This document shows, in pieces, positions 1 to 11,740 of a stretch of 64,000 nucleotides of DNA. A program made the position numbers and the translations under genes. Below the pieces are notes generated by a model that saw only the letters and a program-made list of their open reading frames with translations, did not search any database and was not told the origin of the DNA. The stretch is taken from contig NC_064046.1 in NCBI RefSeq assembly GCF_932526225.1, positions 3,162,001 to 3,226,000 of the forward strand. The letters run 5' to 3'. How positions within the stretch are numbered: the first letter of the stretch is position 1; each line of letters begins with the position of its first letter. Source of the stretch: Nematostella vectensis. Its lineage: Eukaryota > Cnidaria > Anthozoa > Actiniaria > Edwardsiidae.

Positions 1-691
1 AATACCAGTGTCGCTAGATTCGTTTTGCTCAACTGATTAGAACGGGCATTTTTGTCTGTCAACCATGAGCGGGATTCTCAAAATGTATTTATATTAAAAC
101 AAGATTTGTACCTGAACTATATGTGACTATACGTACAATAGTAGGAAATATTGGGGACTGAATAAAATTTACGTTTGAACAATGACTCTCTTGTTCAGTA
201 TTATATTAAAACCAGACCCCCCTCTAATGAAAGCCCAAAATGTGACCCCCCCTTAATCTGCACCCAAAAACATAGCCCATCCCACTACATATTTGCCCCC
301 CTCCCCCAGTAATAAATGGCCGCTCCCTAAGACATTTAAAAACAATACACTGCCCTCTGGTAAACCTCTACAAAAATATCAGATGATTGCTTATTTTGCA
401 ACAGTACTGCTACAAATTTTTCAAATTCAATTCATAGATATTCAGCAAAAAAATTATGTACACTTATATATCCAATAGCCTAAACATGCATCTATACCAA
501 AAAATAGTATTTTACAGAAAAAGGTCAATAAAAAAAATTATTGTGCTTCTTAAAAAGTTGAAAAAGAAGGGCTAATGCCTTATGTATTTTTTAGTAAAAT
601 AACATAAGCTTTGAAACTTATTAATTCTTAATCAAAATGTAATAAAGGCCATGGAGAAGAGTCAAGGCTGGGAGAGTTATGCCCCAGCTAC
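1..691. other. Intronic DNA of the asparaginase-like gene, no exon seen
   Basis: This AT-rich stretch lies downstream, on the minus strand, of the last visible exon of the asparaginase-like gene. The next conserved blocks of that family, including the catalytic threonine region, are not encoded here, so the remaining exons lie beyond the window edge. I see C-rich runs near 218-305 and no coding signal. Confidence 0.5.
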
Positions 692-2482
692 CTGTGTCCA
701 GAGTACACCCATCCATGATCATGGCATCCATTTCCACAGTACCAGTAACTGTTAGGGCTGAACCGTAGCCTGCATTAAACACCGGATTATCCTCAAGACT
801 TTTTACTGCTGCCTCAACTGCATCAACTGCGCTAGCACCCTATTAATAACGTGTGTTAAACACAAACACAACGCAACAACACAACGCCTAGAGAAACACT
901 TGGTATTGACTATTAATATTAAACAAATCACTTGAGTTGTTTTATTTCAAAGTAAGGGTTCCTATCAATACAGTCGCAAAATAAGTCTAAAAATTGCTGA
1001 AAAAAGTTTTTCTTAGCCTTTTCCAAATAAGGGTCAAACTCACAGCAAAAGAAACATTGAAATAACTGTAGCTGTCACACCAGAGAGCAATAAAAAAAAG
1101 ATTATTTCAATATAAAAATAAACCATTTCTGAAATAATTATTATTTTTAAGTCAAAATAGCTTTTTTTGTTAATTTGTTGCCAAAACTTTTGGCATGTGC
1201 CGGCTTGCCATCCATAAAGACACATTATTTCTTAAGGCAAGTTAATGAACAAATGTCTCAATCAAGAAGACTCATATGGTCAAAATAAAAGCTATAAATA
1301 ACATCTTAAAAGAGAGCAACTGCAATAAATAAAATATTTACGTATTCATATTTACCTTTAATAGTGTCTGATACCCTGCCCTGGCTGCAAGCTGTACCCC
1401 TTTAGTACTTAGTTCATGTAAAGAGAGCGGCAAGGACCACGCCCCTCCATGAACGATGATGCAGGGCTCATGTGATTCATTGGTAGAAAAGTTGCTTCTA
1501 TCAATGATATCTGGACTGACGACATCTGAACTGTTTAGACAATGGTCGTGTTTGCCTTTACCCATCTTTGATAAACTTGTATAAATACTTGAGGAAAATT
1601 TTGAGAGAATCCGTTTTGGGACCTGAAAAAGAAACAATAATTTAAGTATGTATAATAAACTTATTTTTCTGCATGTATATCTTTGGCAGAATTTTGGGGA
1701 TTTGAGTATTGATAGGGATACATCTGTGAATAGTTAAATTGTTCACAAATTGCATTGTGTGGCTCACAAAAAATGTTGGTTATCTAATTAATTATTATAG
1801 GACAAAATAGAACTAAAAAATAAATAAAATAAAAATGAAAGTTTCAATCCTGATTGTTTGATTAGTAATCCAAAACTATTACTATTATAATTATTTAACT
1901 AATGTTAGGAATTTACCTATATTATTTTCCACTAGGAAAAATTTTATTTTTGACTTTGTTATACCTAAAAATAGAAACAAATTGCATCATTTGATTTGTG
2001 TGGACTTGAATTGCATTTAAAAGCCCCACAGAAGAAAGGAATTATTCATTTGCAGATTTAGCAACTGATGTTAAAATTGAGTTAGATTGGCATCTTGTCT
2101 AGATTTGTCCAATTGATCAGGTTAGGATTTAGTTATGGATAGATCCTACTACCATTTGTGTCCATAAAAATGTGACAGATTTTTGTTTTTTTGAAATGTA
2201 GCTAACCCCCAAAAATCTGCTGCGCATCATGGATGGACGAAATGGCAGTATTTTGGTCATTAACAGGATATACTATTGGGAGTTTGGGCAACATCCAACA
2301 TCGTGGAGTGTGAAATATTTGCACTAGACCCTTTCTCAAAGAATACCCATCATCCCATAGAACAGGGTGACTTTTTGCAGGAGCACGGCCACTGGCCACT
2401 TGTAACAGGGCTCAAAATTACGTGCCAATGTTGTTCCTAATTCACTATTGTCCGGGAATTATAAACTATGTGAGAATGGTTT

Positions 2483-2570
<88 letters not shown>

Positions 2571-3414
2571 CAGTTCAAATTGCTTAAATTTGTAATATGG
2601 CCATTTCAAAGAACATTGGATATTTTATCTAAAATATGCTAGATATCCAATCTTGTTATATATGCTTTTAAAGGATGCACACAGTATACATATCAGTGTT
2701 TATGTTACAAGGGAAGAACCTGTGGTACTTATGGGTGCACCAACTGCAGGGGGTCACAGAAACCTGCAAAGCTCGCATGTGGTGGTGGATTTATATGCTA
2801 ACCACAACTTATAACTGTACCAATATTTGTTAGTCCTTGGTGTAAAATAGCACAGAAAATTTTTTTTGGTTGGAGTGTCTTTTCAAACCAGTTAAAAACT
2901 ATTCTTTGTTGTTGTTCAATGTCTGTATAGGTTTCATGCAAAAATATTACACAATATACATTTGTAGTTGTTGTTGTTATCAGTTAGTATGCCTGAAAAA
3001 CAGCATGATACCTATATTAGTATACTATTCCACCTTGTCTACCTGAAAGGGCAATAGCAGGGGGTGGGGCACTGGGGGCACGTGCCTCCCCCCCCCCCCA
3101 ACATTTTCAAAAATTATAAGGAAATGACCAGTAGGGGCGTGGCTCTGCTCCCCCAATATTTTCTTTATGTTTCTGTATTGTGCCCCTCCAATATGTCTAG
3201 GCCTGCTATGGCCCTGATGGTAAAAAAATATAAAAGAAATCTCTTCAGCTTGATTGAGTTTCTTTTCAAACGATTATGAACTCTCTGGTGTTGTTCGATG
3301 TCTGTAAAGGTTTTACGTGAAAATATATTAACACAATCGACATTTCGTTTATTCTTCAGGATTGTCAAAGAAAAAGTGGTCATGCCAAGCTAAACAGGCT
3401 TACTTACTTACCAT
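692..3414 (-). CDS. ASRGL1: Isoaspartyl peptidase/L-asparaginase (ASRGL1-like), 5' part only
   Basis: This is the N-terminal part of an Ntn-hydrolase that cleaves isoaspartyl dipeptides and L-asparagine. Two exons are clear on the minus strand. Exon 1356-1622 carries the family's HGGAW motif. Exon 692-839 encodes the block beginning [12 protein letters not shown] and ending near [10 protein letters not shown]. Both are bounded by AG/GT and join in phase 0. An upstream exon ending at 3412-3414 is inferred: there an ATG is followed directly by a strong GTAAG donor and joins in frame to the exon at 1622, giving M-V-P-K-R. The residues before HGGAW are rich in Ser, Lys and Arg and form an extension relative to the short family members; it could be a targeting leader, but that is a guess. 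The catalytic Thr half lies outside the window. The family assignment is firm; the first exon is moderately supported. Confidence 0.82.
2485..2568. repeat. (AT)n microsatellite
   Basis: An uninterrupted AT dinucleotide tract of about 84 bases sits in the first intron of the asparaginase-like gene. It is likely to be length-polymorphic. Confidence 0.97.
3050..3214. repeat. C-rich MITE-like repeat, copy 1
   Basis: This element of about 165 bp has imperfect inverted ends (GCAATAGCAGG and CCTGCTATGGC), an internal poly-C tract and a conserved core containing ACCAGTAGGGGCGTGGCT. The same element recurs at 7863-8010 and 41390-41552, so it is a dispersed non-autonomous family. The superfamily is not assigned. 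Confidence 0.75.
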
Positions 3415-4590
3415 ACTTTCGTGAACGTCTAACCGAATTTCTAGAAAATTGTATTTAAACGACTCGGACTATCTACATTGATCCATTCAACTGGAAGTTA
3501 AAAAAATACAAAATACATTGACAATTGCATCATCTATCAGAAAAGACCGGCACAATTTTTTTTTTATCGAACGTTTGCTTTGAGAATGCTGCGAATTGTC
3601 CGGATTTATATTTATAAAATGAAGAATTGATAACGGGAACGATTGAAAATAGAGAAAAATACAAATTAACAAAAATGCCATTGCTTACCAACCTTAAGGT
3701 GAAACGGGTAGACAAATTTTAGTTCGATCCAACTCCGACGCGTGTAATAGCTTTGACTTTGCGGCGAATTGTGTCGCACACGTAAACAGAAAATGAAAAT
3801 GCATTGCGCGCCGGGTCATGTAAAACACGTATTGCATGATGGGTTTCCGGTTTCACCAGCTAGACAGGAAAAACACAAAAAAATACTACTTGAAATCCTT
3901 GACAGATTAATGCCTCCCACACGAAAGCGTTAACCAGCTTGAACTAGAAGAGCGTAACGAGAAAAGCAGAAGCTTCTCAGTACCGGCGTAACCGGCGTTT
4001 CCAGCGTCGGGTGCCCCCAGCCCCTTCGCATTAGAGAAAACACAGGAGTCCCGTCTCGGCCAACAGTGTTTTCACAAAAGGGAAAAAGAAATGGTCATGA
4101 TGACCGAAATCAAAAAGATTTCTGATAGATATTACAGCACAAAGCATGAAGGAAATGCATTTGTATTGTATTGAACTACATTTAAGTAAAGCTTCTGTTT
4201 CGTGCAAGTTTTCTTGTCTAAATCCTAGTTATTGTAAGCATTCATTCTTAGTATGCACTGTGCACTATTGCATTAAAAGAAGATTTTTTTTAATTTTAAG
4301 CTCAAGTCGCAGAACTTTACGAATGTTAAACAGGTATCATCATAGGAGAAACTTTTATCCCTGCCGAACATTAAGTAAGCTTATAAGTAAAGTTATATAT
4401 TCAAGAGAGCATAATACTCTCTACTTTCTAGAAAATTCGATTGGAATTGAACTAGAGGGGTAATTAGCCTATAATTGAGATTGATTTTTACCTTGTCGAG
4501 TCCTGTATTTCTGGACCAAAAAAACAGACGACAAGATATGCGCGACATGGATTTTTCTCCAGCAACAAATTTACGAGCGGCCAGCTTTTG
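3415..4590. promoter_or_regulatory. Divergent intergenic region between the asparaginase-like and IMPA-like genes
   Basis: About 1.2 kb separates the inferred first exon of the minus-strand asparaginase-like gene from the plus-strand inositol monophosphatase start. The arrangement implies that both promoters lie here. The sequence is more GC-rich with CG dinucleotides around 3730-4060, consistent with a shared promoter. I find no convincing TATA box. TSS positions are unknown. Confidence 0.4.
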
Positions 4591-7500
4591 ATGGTAAATA
4601 AAGCTGCTGACCTAATCGCAGACTCAGATTTGATCAAAATGGCGGCCGATAAAGGAATCGGCGATCTTCAGGAATTTCTGAATACTGGTGTCGATATTGC
4701 AAAGACAGCAGGGAAGGTTCGTCTTAAGGATGTTGGAGAACATTTTCTCACCAACCTTGAAATATTTGTACCGTAGGCTTTTCTTTTACGCTCTAGTCAT
4801 GTTAATTTCCGGTTTTCATCCTAATTATTCTCAATTTTCTTCAATTTTCCATCATTTTAACCCATTGACCCTTAAACCGGCCTATACCGGCCGTTTTTTA
4901 GTGATCATACTTAAACCATCTGCGCTGATATGAACGGAATATAAAACTGTTTTAGATGACTTCAGAAGCATTCCATAAAGACAAGTCCGTCCTGACCAAG
5001 GGCTGTAGTACGGACCTTGTGACTGAGACAGACCAGAATGTGGAGAAGTTTGTCATCAGCTCACTAAAAGAGAAGTTCCCATCACACAGGTATTTGGTTA
5101 AATATGAATATGCAGAGGACAACTTAGGGTGGGGTCCAACATTAAGTCAAGGACGGGAAAGATGAAAGTTCTAAAAATGTTAAGGCTGAATTTATACAGC
5201 ACGATTTAGTCATATGCAACTTGCCCGCAACACCTCTACAATTCCAGTCGTAGAGTGTAAATCAGCCTAAGACTCCATTGAGACATTTGCCTACGTGTAA
5301 TAGTATTGTGTGTAATTCAGGGCTAAGACATATCATAGGAAGGTCGCATACAACTAAATCGTCCTCTTTAAAGCCTGGTTCTCACTAGGACACAAGCATA
5401 AGCGCAAACACAAGCACAACACAATGAGAATCGGTCAAACACAAGCATGATACAAGTGAGAATCAGTCAAACACAAGCACGATACAAGTGAGAATTGGTC
5501 AAACACAAGCACGATACAAGTGAGAATCGGTCAAACACAAGCACAACACAAGTGAGAATCGGTCAAACACAAGCATGATACAAGTGAGAATCAGTCAAAC
5601 ACAAGCATGATACAAGTGAGAATTGGTCAAACACAAGCACGATACAAGTGAGAATCGGTCAAACACAAGCACAACACAAGTGAGAATCGGTCAAACACAA
5701 GCACGATACAAGTGAGAATCGTTCAAACACAAGCACAGCACAAGTGAGAATCGGTCAAAGACAAGCATGATACAAGTGAGAATCAGTCAAACACAAGCAC
5801 GATACAAGTGAGAATTGGTCAAACACAAGCACGATACAAGTGAGAATCGGTCAAACACAAGCACAACACAAGTGAGAATCGGTCAAAGACAAGCATGATA
5901 CAAGTGAGAATCAGTCAAACACAAGCACGATACAAGTGAGAATTGGTCAAACACAAGCACGATACAAGTGAGAATCGGTCAAACACAAGCACAACACAAG
6001 TGAGAATCGGTCAAACACAAGCATGATACAAGTGAGAATCGGTCAAACACAAGCACAGCACAAGTGAGAATCGGTCAAACACAAGCACAGCACAAGTGAG
6101 AATCGGTCAAACACAAGCACAACACAAGTGAGAATCGGTCAAACACAAGTGAGAATCGGCAAGACACAAGCGCAACACAAGTGAGAATCGGTCAAACACA
6201 AGCACGATACAAGTGAGAATCAGTCAAACACAAGCACGATACAAGTGAGAATCTGTCAAACACAAGCACAACACAAGTGAGAATCGGTCAAACACAAGCA
6301 CGATACAAGTGAGAATCGGTCAAACACAAGCACGATACAAGTGAGAATCTGTCAAACACAAGCACGATACAAGTGAGAATCGGTCAAGCACAAGCACGAT
6401 ACAAGTGAGAATCGGTCAAACACAAGCACAATACAAGTGAGAATCGGTCAAACACAAGCACGATACAAGTGAGAATCAGTCAAACACAAGAACAGCACAA
6501 GTGAGAATCAGTCAAACACAAGCACAGCACAAGTGAGAATCGGTCAAACGCAAGCACAACACAAGTGAGAATCAGTCAAACACAAGCACAGCACAAGTGA
6601 GAATCGGTCAAACACAAGCATGATACAAGTGAAAATCGGTCAAACACAAGCACAACACAAGTGAGAATCGGTCAAACACAAGCACGATACAAGTGAGAAT
6701 CGGTCAAACACAAGCACGATACAAGTGAGAATCGGTCAAACACAAGCACGATACAAGTGAGAATCAGTCAAACACAAGAACAGCACAAGTGAGAATCAGT
6801 CAAACACAAGCACAGCACAAGTGAGAATCGGTCAAACGCAAGCACAACACAAGTGAGAATCAGTCAAACACAAGCACAGCACAAGTGAGAATCGGTCAAA
6901 CACAAGCACAACACAAGTGAGAATCAGTCAAACACAACGATACAAGTGAGAATCAGTCAAACACAAGCACAGCACAAGTGAGAATCGGTCAAACACAAGC
7001 ACAAGTGCAAGAAAATAAAGCAGTTGTGTTAGTCGTATGCAACTTGCCCACAACACCTCTACAATTTCAGTCGTAGAGTGTAAATCAGCCTAAGACTCCA
7101 TCTAGTAGAAAATTATGTGTGTTGCGCTTTCGTCCAAGTGGGAACCAACCTTAAATCAGCCATTACAAGCTCTAGCATCCCTTCTCACTAAATGGCAAAC
7201 GAATTCCTAACCCATGAACTTGTCAGCAAAGGTGTGACTCATGAGGGCTCTTTAAATCAAATGTCTTAACTATTCCTCAGGTTTATAGGGGAGGAGTCTG
7301 TTGCGGCAGGGCAGCACTGTGATTTGACTGACACTCCAACATGGATTATAGATCCAATTGATGGCACAACAAATTTTGTGCATAGGTCTGTATATCAGCT
7401 GATATGTTTGATGTCCTTTATATATTTATATTTTCATTCCATTTTTCTTTAAGGTACCCATTTGTCTGCATTAGTATTGCACTTGCCATCAATAAAGAGG

Positions 7501-10500
7501 TACTGTTTTTTATTTTTTTTTTTTATGACTAGATACAGCCATGTACGAAGCAAGTTGTACTTGCCTTGGTTTTAGTTGTCAAAACTATCTTGTATTTTTT
7601 TTATTATATTCATCCTAAAAAATCAAGAAATATGCTGTGTGTGGAGGAGGGGACCCAGCACCCCTCCCCCAGCCTATGGAACATACTTGCCTCATTTTTT
7701 ATCTCTATTTCCAGATTGTTGTTGGAATTATTTATAATAGTGTACTGGATGAATTATACACTGCTGTAAAAGGCAAAGGATCTTATTGTAATAATAAAAA
7801 GCTGACAGTTTCCACTATCAAAGGTAAACATTATTGTATTCTATCTGATGGCGTCCAACAGGGCCGTAGCAGGGGTGGGGCACGTGCCCCCCCCCCCAAT
7901 ATTTAAAAAAATTATACGGAAATGACCAGTAGGGGCGTGGCTGTGCCCCCATTGTTTTCTTTATGTTTCTGTATTGCCCCCCTCCCAATAATTCAAGGCT
8001 TGCTATGGCTATGTCCAACAAAGGCTAAAACCCTCCATACTAATAGAATTTAAACCAAACCAAATACACCACATACACCCTTAACAATAGTTTTACTGGT
8101 AGTTGATAACCCCCCCCAATTTTTTTTTATTTCCCAGAATTAAATCAAGCTCTAGTAATAACGGAAATAGGATCTGATCGCTCTACAGGCAGAGTCACTA
8201 AAGTTCTTGAGAACCTGCGTCGTATCATCTCACAGCCCAACTTAGCTCACAGGTATGGCTTGTCTACATCCTTTTCCCAAAACTGTCCTGGTGTCCAGGG
8301 CATAAAACCTCCCTTACCTAGCCTAGCCTAGTTTTATTTTCAACAGGTGCAGGCTTAGGCTCACTGGGGCAGTGTCCCTTGTTCCCTTGTTTCCCACAAC
8401 ATTCTCTATAGCAGTCTATAACCTTTCCATGTCTTGCACCATCTTTTCATAGAGTTGTTACTCCTGTGGCCTTCAACCTCCTTCTACAAGGGTGATAAGA
8501 ATGTTGTTTCAATCCTAACAATAGTGTCTTGTCAGCCAAACCATCCAAAATAAAATTCCAATTTGATTGCAAATATCCCAATAGCTTCCCAGAATCTGAA
8601 TATGCAAATGGATTCTATTCAGGCGCATGCGTACCCAGAACTGGCTGAGGGGGGGGGGGTGGGGGGGTGGGGGTAAACAGTCATGGGCATCATGGAAAAA
8701 GCATAGTATTTGAAGATTTCCTAATAAGAAATGTCCCAATTTTTGGGGGGGTGGGGGGTGTGCACGCACCCTTTTCACCCCCTGTGTATGTACCTGCTTT
8801 CTCACACTTGGTACTAGGATGATAAGATGGTTCAAAGGTTCTACTAGTTTTATAGAACATCAATTTGCTATACTGGCTTGCAGCCCAGGCCTTGAGCCGC
8901 TAGCTTGATGAGTCCAGAACGGTCATAAGGGAGACTACCTGTTACCCCTCTGCCCCCAGATTTACTCACTCGCATTTCATTCCACTAGTGTTCGGTGCCA
9001 GGGATCCGCTGCCCTGAACATGTGTAGTGTAGCTAAGGGTTTGGCTGAGGTATACTATGAGTTTGGCGTCCACTGTTGGGACTTTGCCGCTGGTATTCTC
9101 ATCATCACTGAGGCTGGGGGCTTCGTCTGTGATCCATCAGGTAGTTATGGTTGCTGAAGGGTTGGATGACTAACAGAAAAACAGGGAAGAAGGGGAAGTG
9201 TTTAATCTGAAAAAAATCGACTTTCTTTGGAGGGGGGGGGGGGGGGGAGGGAGGCAGACTTGAAATGAAACACATGGTAGGCCTGTAGCCAGAAGGGTTC
9301 TGCAGAATCCACCAATTCAACTAAAAGGTCAACTCTAATTAAGAAAAATAAAGTACCACTACGGGGAAGAACGAGTTACCTAAGAGAAAATGGTCCGCGA
9401 ATGGACCATTTCCAACGAGACCTTCCCCCCCCCCCCCACCCCCGCTCAAAATCCTGGCACCGGCCACCTTGGCAGTTTTGTGAACAAATAAAAAAAAAAA
9501 AAGAATGCGAGTGAGAAAAGAGCTCTCTCACTGACACAACACTTCCTAACCAGCGTTAAAATGAAATGTTTCACTGCACATCAAAACAAGACGGAATGCT
9601 CCTAGTTTGACGCTCGTGTCAATCAAATGTGTGATTCTCGCAAGCTGATTGGCTAACTTTTGCGATTCTCGCAAGCTGATTGGCTAAATCTCTTGAAAAA
9701 GTTTTCTCATGGTGGTAACGGTAGCGCATGTTACTCTTTTATTGTTTGCTTTTATTGTTTGTGTTTGTGGGATAGCCAGGGCCCTGGGGCCGGTTCCTAA
9801 AAGGCCGATTAACTCAACCTTAAATCAGAGCCTAATCCCGGGTTAAAACTTTTTGATCGTAGGTTGGCTAACCTACGGATAACTCACCATTCCCGAAAGC
9901 CAAGTAATCCCCCGATTTACTGACCCGGATGAAGCGAATGAAAAACTAGTTTGACGAGTAAAATTCACACAGGATACCCAGTAGATCAATAGAGAGTAAC
10001 TCAAATTTACCTTTGGTGGTTTTATTTTCGCAGAAAAGCCCCCAAAACACCTCTACCTCACCTGTAATTACCTCAATTTCATTGCCAAAAGTGTTATTTG
10101 CAGGGTTCGAGTTAGTGCGTGACACTAGCGAGACAGATTTATTTCAAGTATAAATTTCATGCAACTTTCTGTCTGTCCCAGAACAATTTTCTAGTCAGCA
10201 TCGCATAACAAAGTGAAATGTTAGGACATTTGATCCCTACATTGTTTTTATGTTAACGTCTTTTTTGTCGGCAACTATATTTATGAAACTTTAGTTCTAC
10301 TACAAAGTTTGGGAGGCCTGTGTTACGCTAGCTAAACCGTAGGTTAGCGAACCCTCCTCGCGAGCAGGGTTAGATTTTACCTCCAAACTAACCCAGAGTT
10401 AGCGCGAACCAGCGTTTCGGGAAAAGAACTAATCCGGGGGTAAAAATCTAATCGTGGGTTAGGGCATATTTAACCCTGGGTTATCGCTAATCGGCTTTTC

Positions 10501-10762
10501 AGGAACCGGCCCCTGGTGTAATTCCTTTCGATTTCTTTCTTTTTTTTTTCTTTTCATTCACTGATTGACTTTGTTTCTTAATAGCGGCTGTTAGTGTTGT
10601 GTAAACGACACATGTTATTTTGTTTAGACCTAAAAGTGTTTTATTTTTCCTGAAGGTGGACCTGTAGATCTCATGTCTCGCCGTGTTGTCGCGTGTTGCT
10701 CACAAGAAGTCGCCCACGCAATCTGCAAGTTGATAGATATCGTAGATTACCCTCGAGATTAA
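4591..10762 (+). CDS. IMPA1: Inositol monophosphatase (IMPA1/IMPA2-like), complete, 8 exons
   Basis: This is a Mg-dependent, lithium-sensitive phosphatase that releases myo-inositol from inositol monophosphates in the cytosol. Exons: 4591-4716, 4956-5089, 7281-7385, 7454-7499, 7715-7823, 8138-8252, 8989-9140 and 10656-10762. All junctions are GT-AG and keep one frame, giving 297 residues, slightly longer than human IMPA1. Visible motifs are GEES after the second exon, the metal-binding [15 protein letters not shown] in exon 3, TEIGSDR in exon 6 and the second signature HCWDFAAG in exon 7, where many relatives have WDVAAG. The C-terminus is DLMSRRVVA followed by a short tail. The start is the ATG at 4591; an upstream in-frame TTG is not a credible start. 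The paralogue (IMPA1 or IMPA2) cannot be decided by eye. Introns carry a minisatellite, a C-rich MITE and a TIR element. Confidence 0.93.
5208..5282. repeat. Left copy of a flanking direct repeat around the IMPA intron minisatellite
   Basis: A sequence of about 75 bp, including CAACTTGCCCGCAACACCTC and a following AGTCGTAGAGTGTAAATC block, is repeated in the same orientation at about 7030-7103, just beyond the minisatellite. The two copies differ at only a few positions, so the array sits between two copies of one segment. Confidence 0.8.
5372..7150. mobile_element. Candidate TTAA-flanked TIR element whose interior became the 32-bp minisatellite
   Basis: The array is bracketed by imperfect inverted ends. 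The left end after TTAA (5368-5371) reads AGCCTGGTTCTCACTAGGAC. The right end before TTAA (7151-7154), read on the minus strand, begins GGTTGGTTCCCACTTGGACG. Both ends are followed by a CGCAA-containing block. The simplest reading is a MITE whose subterminal sequence expanded. The inverted ends are imperfect, so this remains inference. Confidence 0.45.
5385..7015. repeat. 32-bp minisatellite (about 50 copies) in IMPA-like intron 2
   Basis: Tandem units of 32 bp are built on AAACACAAGCACGATACAAG followed by TGAGAATCGGTC. Variants alternate CACGATAC, CATGATAC, CACAACAC and CACAGCAC, and blocks of variants recur in order, which suggests amplification of multi-unit blocks. A few units are truncated, for example near 6150 and 6935. 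The array lies wholly within the intron between exons 2 and 3. Confidence 0.97.
7863..8010. repeat. C-rich MITE-like repeat, copy 2
   Basis: This is a second copy of the element described at 3050-3214, in the same orientation, inside intron 5 of the IMPA-like gene. It starts GCCGTAGCAGG and ends TTGCTATGGC. Confidence 0.75.
8620..8790. repeat. Dispersed GC-rich repeat fragment, related to 28690-28810
   Basis: This segment contains G-rich runs and an AAAAGCATAGTATTTGAAG core. The minus-strand equivalent recurs at about 28730-28810, which contains TTCAAATTCTATGCTTTTTC. A small remnant is also present near 32896. These are old copies of one interspersed family; boundaries are uncertain. Confidence 0.5.
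9786..10513. mobile_element. TIR element (MITE-like, 728 bp) in the last intron of the IMPA-like gene
   Basis: The ends are inverted: GGGGCCGGTTCCTAAAAGGC at the left and its near-complement (GCCTTTT/GCTTTTCAGGAACCGGCCCC type) at the right. TTAACCC/GGGTTA words are spread through the interior. No transposase is encoded. The target duplication is not clear, so the superfamily is left open. Confidence 0.7.
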
Positions 10763-11370
10763 AACACGTTCATACCGTGAAAAAGCGTGAACAACTTCTC
10801 GCTTTCTTACTTTTCGCAACGGATTGCATTGAAACCTTGAGAAAATTCAAACCGCGAAGATTGTTGCAAACACGGATTGAAAATAAAAAGCGCGGGAAAA
10901 GTGACGATGCGCGAAAGTAGTCCGCGCGAAAATATCCACATTGAAGCCCCGTGCAAAAAAAAAAAAAAAAAACACCAGCAAACATTTCATCGGCGCGCTC
11001 GTCTAGCAAAGAAGTTGTTTGTAAACAAGTAGCGTCAGTATTTCTGGGCCGGAGAGTTTTTGACAGCTTTTCGCCAGAAATACTGGCGCTGATTTCACGG
11101 GGCATTGCGATACGCATACGATAACAATCGACTAGATGTAGACGGAAAATAGAAACGTTCTTGGGTGCGCACGCAAAATGACAGTTCCTAAAGAAATCAA
11201 AACTAAAGGAAGCATCTCCACTGATGCAGTGATTGGGTTTTATTTTCTCAGTCCGATTATTTAAGAATTTGCGTTTGAATTTTTTTGGAAACAGCACCAA
11301 CTTAGTCGAACAAAATAAAAATTTGTTGTTGAACGTGTATGAAACGGCGCCAGATTCACTGGGCTAACAA

Positions 11371-11740
11371 TAGGGACCTTAAGCAAGAACGACGGCAACA
11401 GCTAGGACAACGAGATCGATAAAGATGCGTTGGCGCTTGGCGATCAATTACAATTTAATTGCAATGGAATAATCAAAACATTATAGTCAGAGACGATAAA
11501 AATAAACTAAGGACATTATTTCTACAGTAGCGAACGTGGTTAGAGGAGTTTACAGTGCAAACGTCCGCATCCTCAATTGACCGTGAAAGTTCGAGTTTTC
11601 ACGTCGTGGTTTTTATGGAAAACGGCTGGAATGTATCAGACAGAACGCATTTTCACGTGCTGCTATTGAATTCTGAATCAAATCCCATTGTTTTCTGCCG
11701 TCGTCGTCCACGTTGCCGTCGTCGTTGCTTAAGGTCCCTA
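11371..11740. mobile_element. MITE with TAGGGACCTTAAGCAA termini, 370 bp
   Basis: The left end TAGGGACCTTAAGCAAGAAC and the right end (minus strand TAGGGACCTTAAGCAACGAC) are inverted repeats that continue into a GACGGCAAC block. No coding capacity is seen. The flanks give no certain target duplication. Confidence 0.8.

Larger units (their letters stand above)
1623..3411. other. First intron of the asparaginase-like gene
   Basis: This 1.8-kb interval runs from the inferred donor at 3411 to the acceptor at 1623, read on the minus strand. It holds an AT dinucleotide tract and one C-rich MITE-like repeat, listed separately. I see no exon with conserved protein sequence here. Confidence 0.45.

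Noticed and set aside
3682-3715. Alternative first exon for the asparaginase-like gene (MSTRFTLRLV then GTAAGC)
   Set aside because: It has a fair donor but no better support than the exon ending at 3412, whose ATG joins the next exon exactly in frame; kept only as a possibility.
5385-7015. CRISPR-like look of regularly spaced repeats
   Set aside because: The units are contiguous 32-bp tandem repeats without unique spacers, in an intron of an animal gene.
10770-11300. Minus-strand open frame of 176 codons beyond the IMPA-like stop
   Set aside because: It crosses an A/T homopolymer encoding a run of Phe, has no recognisable domain and overlaps the 3' UTR of the IMPA-like gene; it looks fortuitous.
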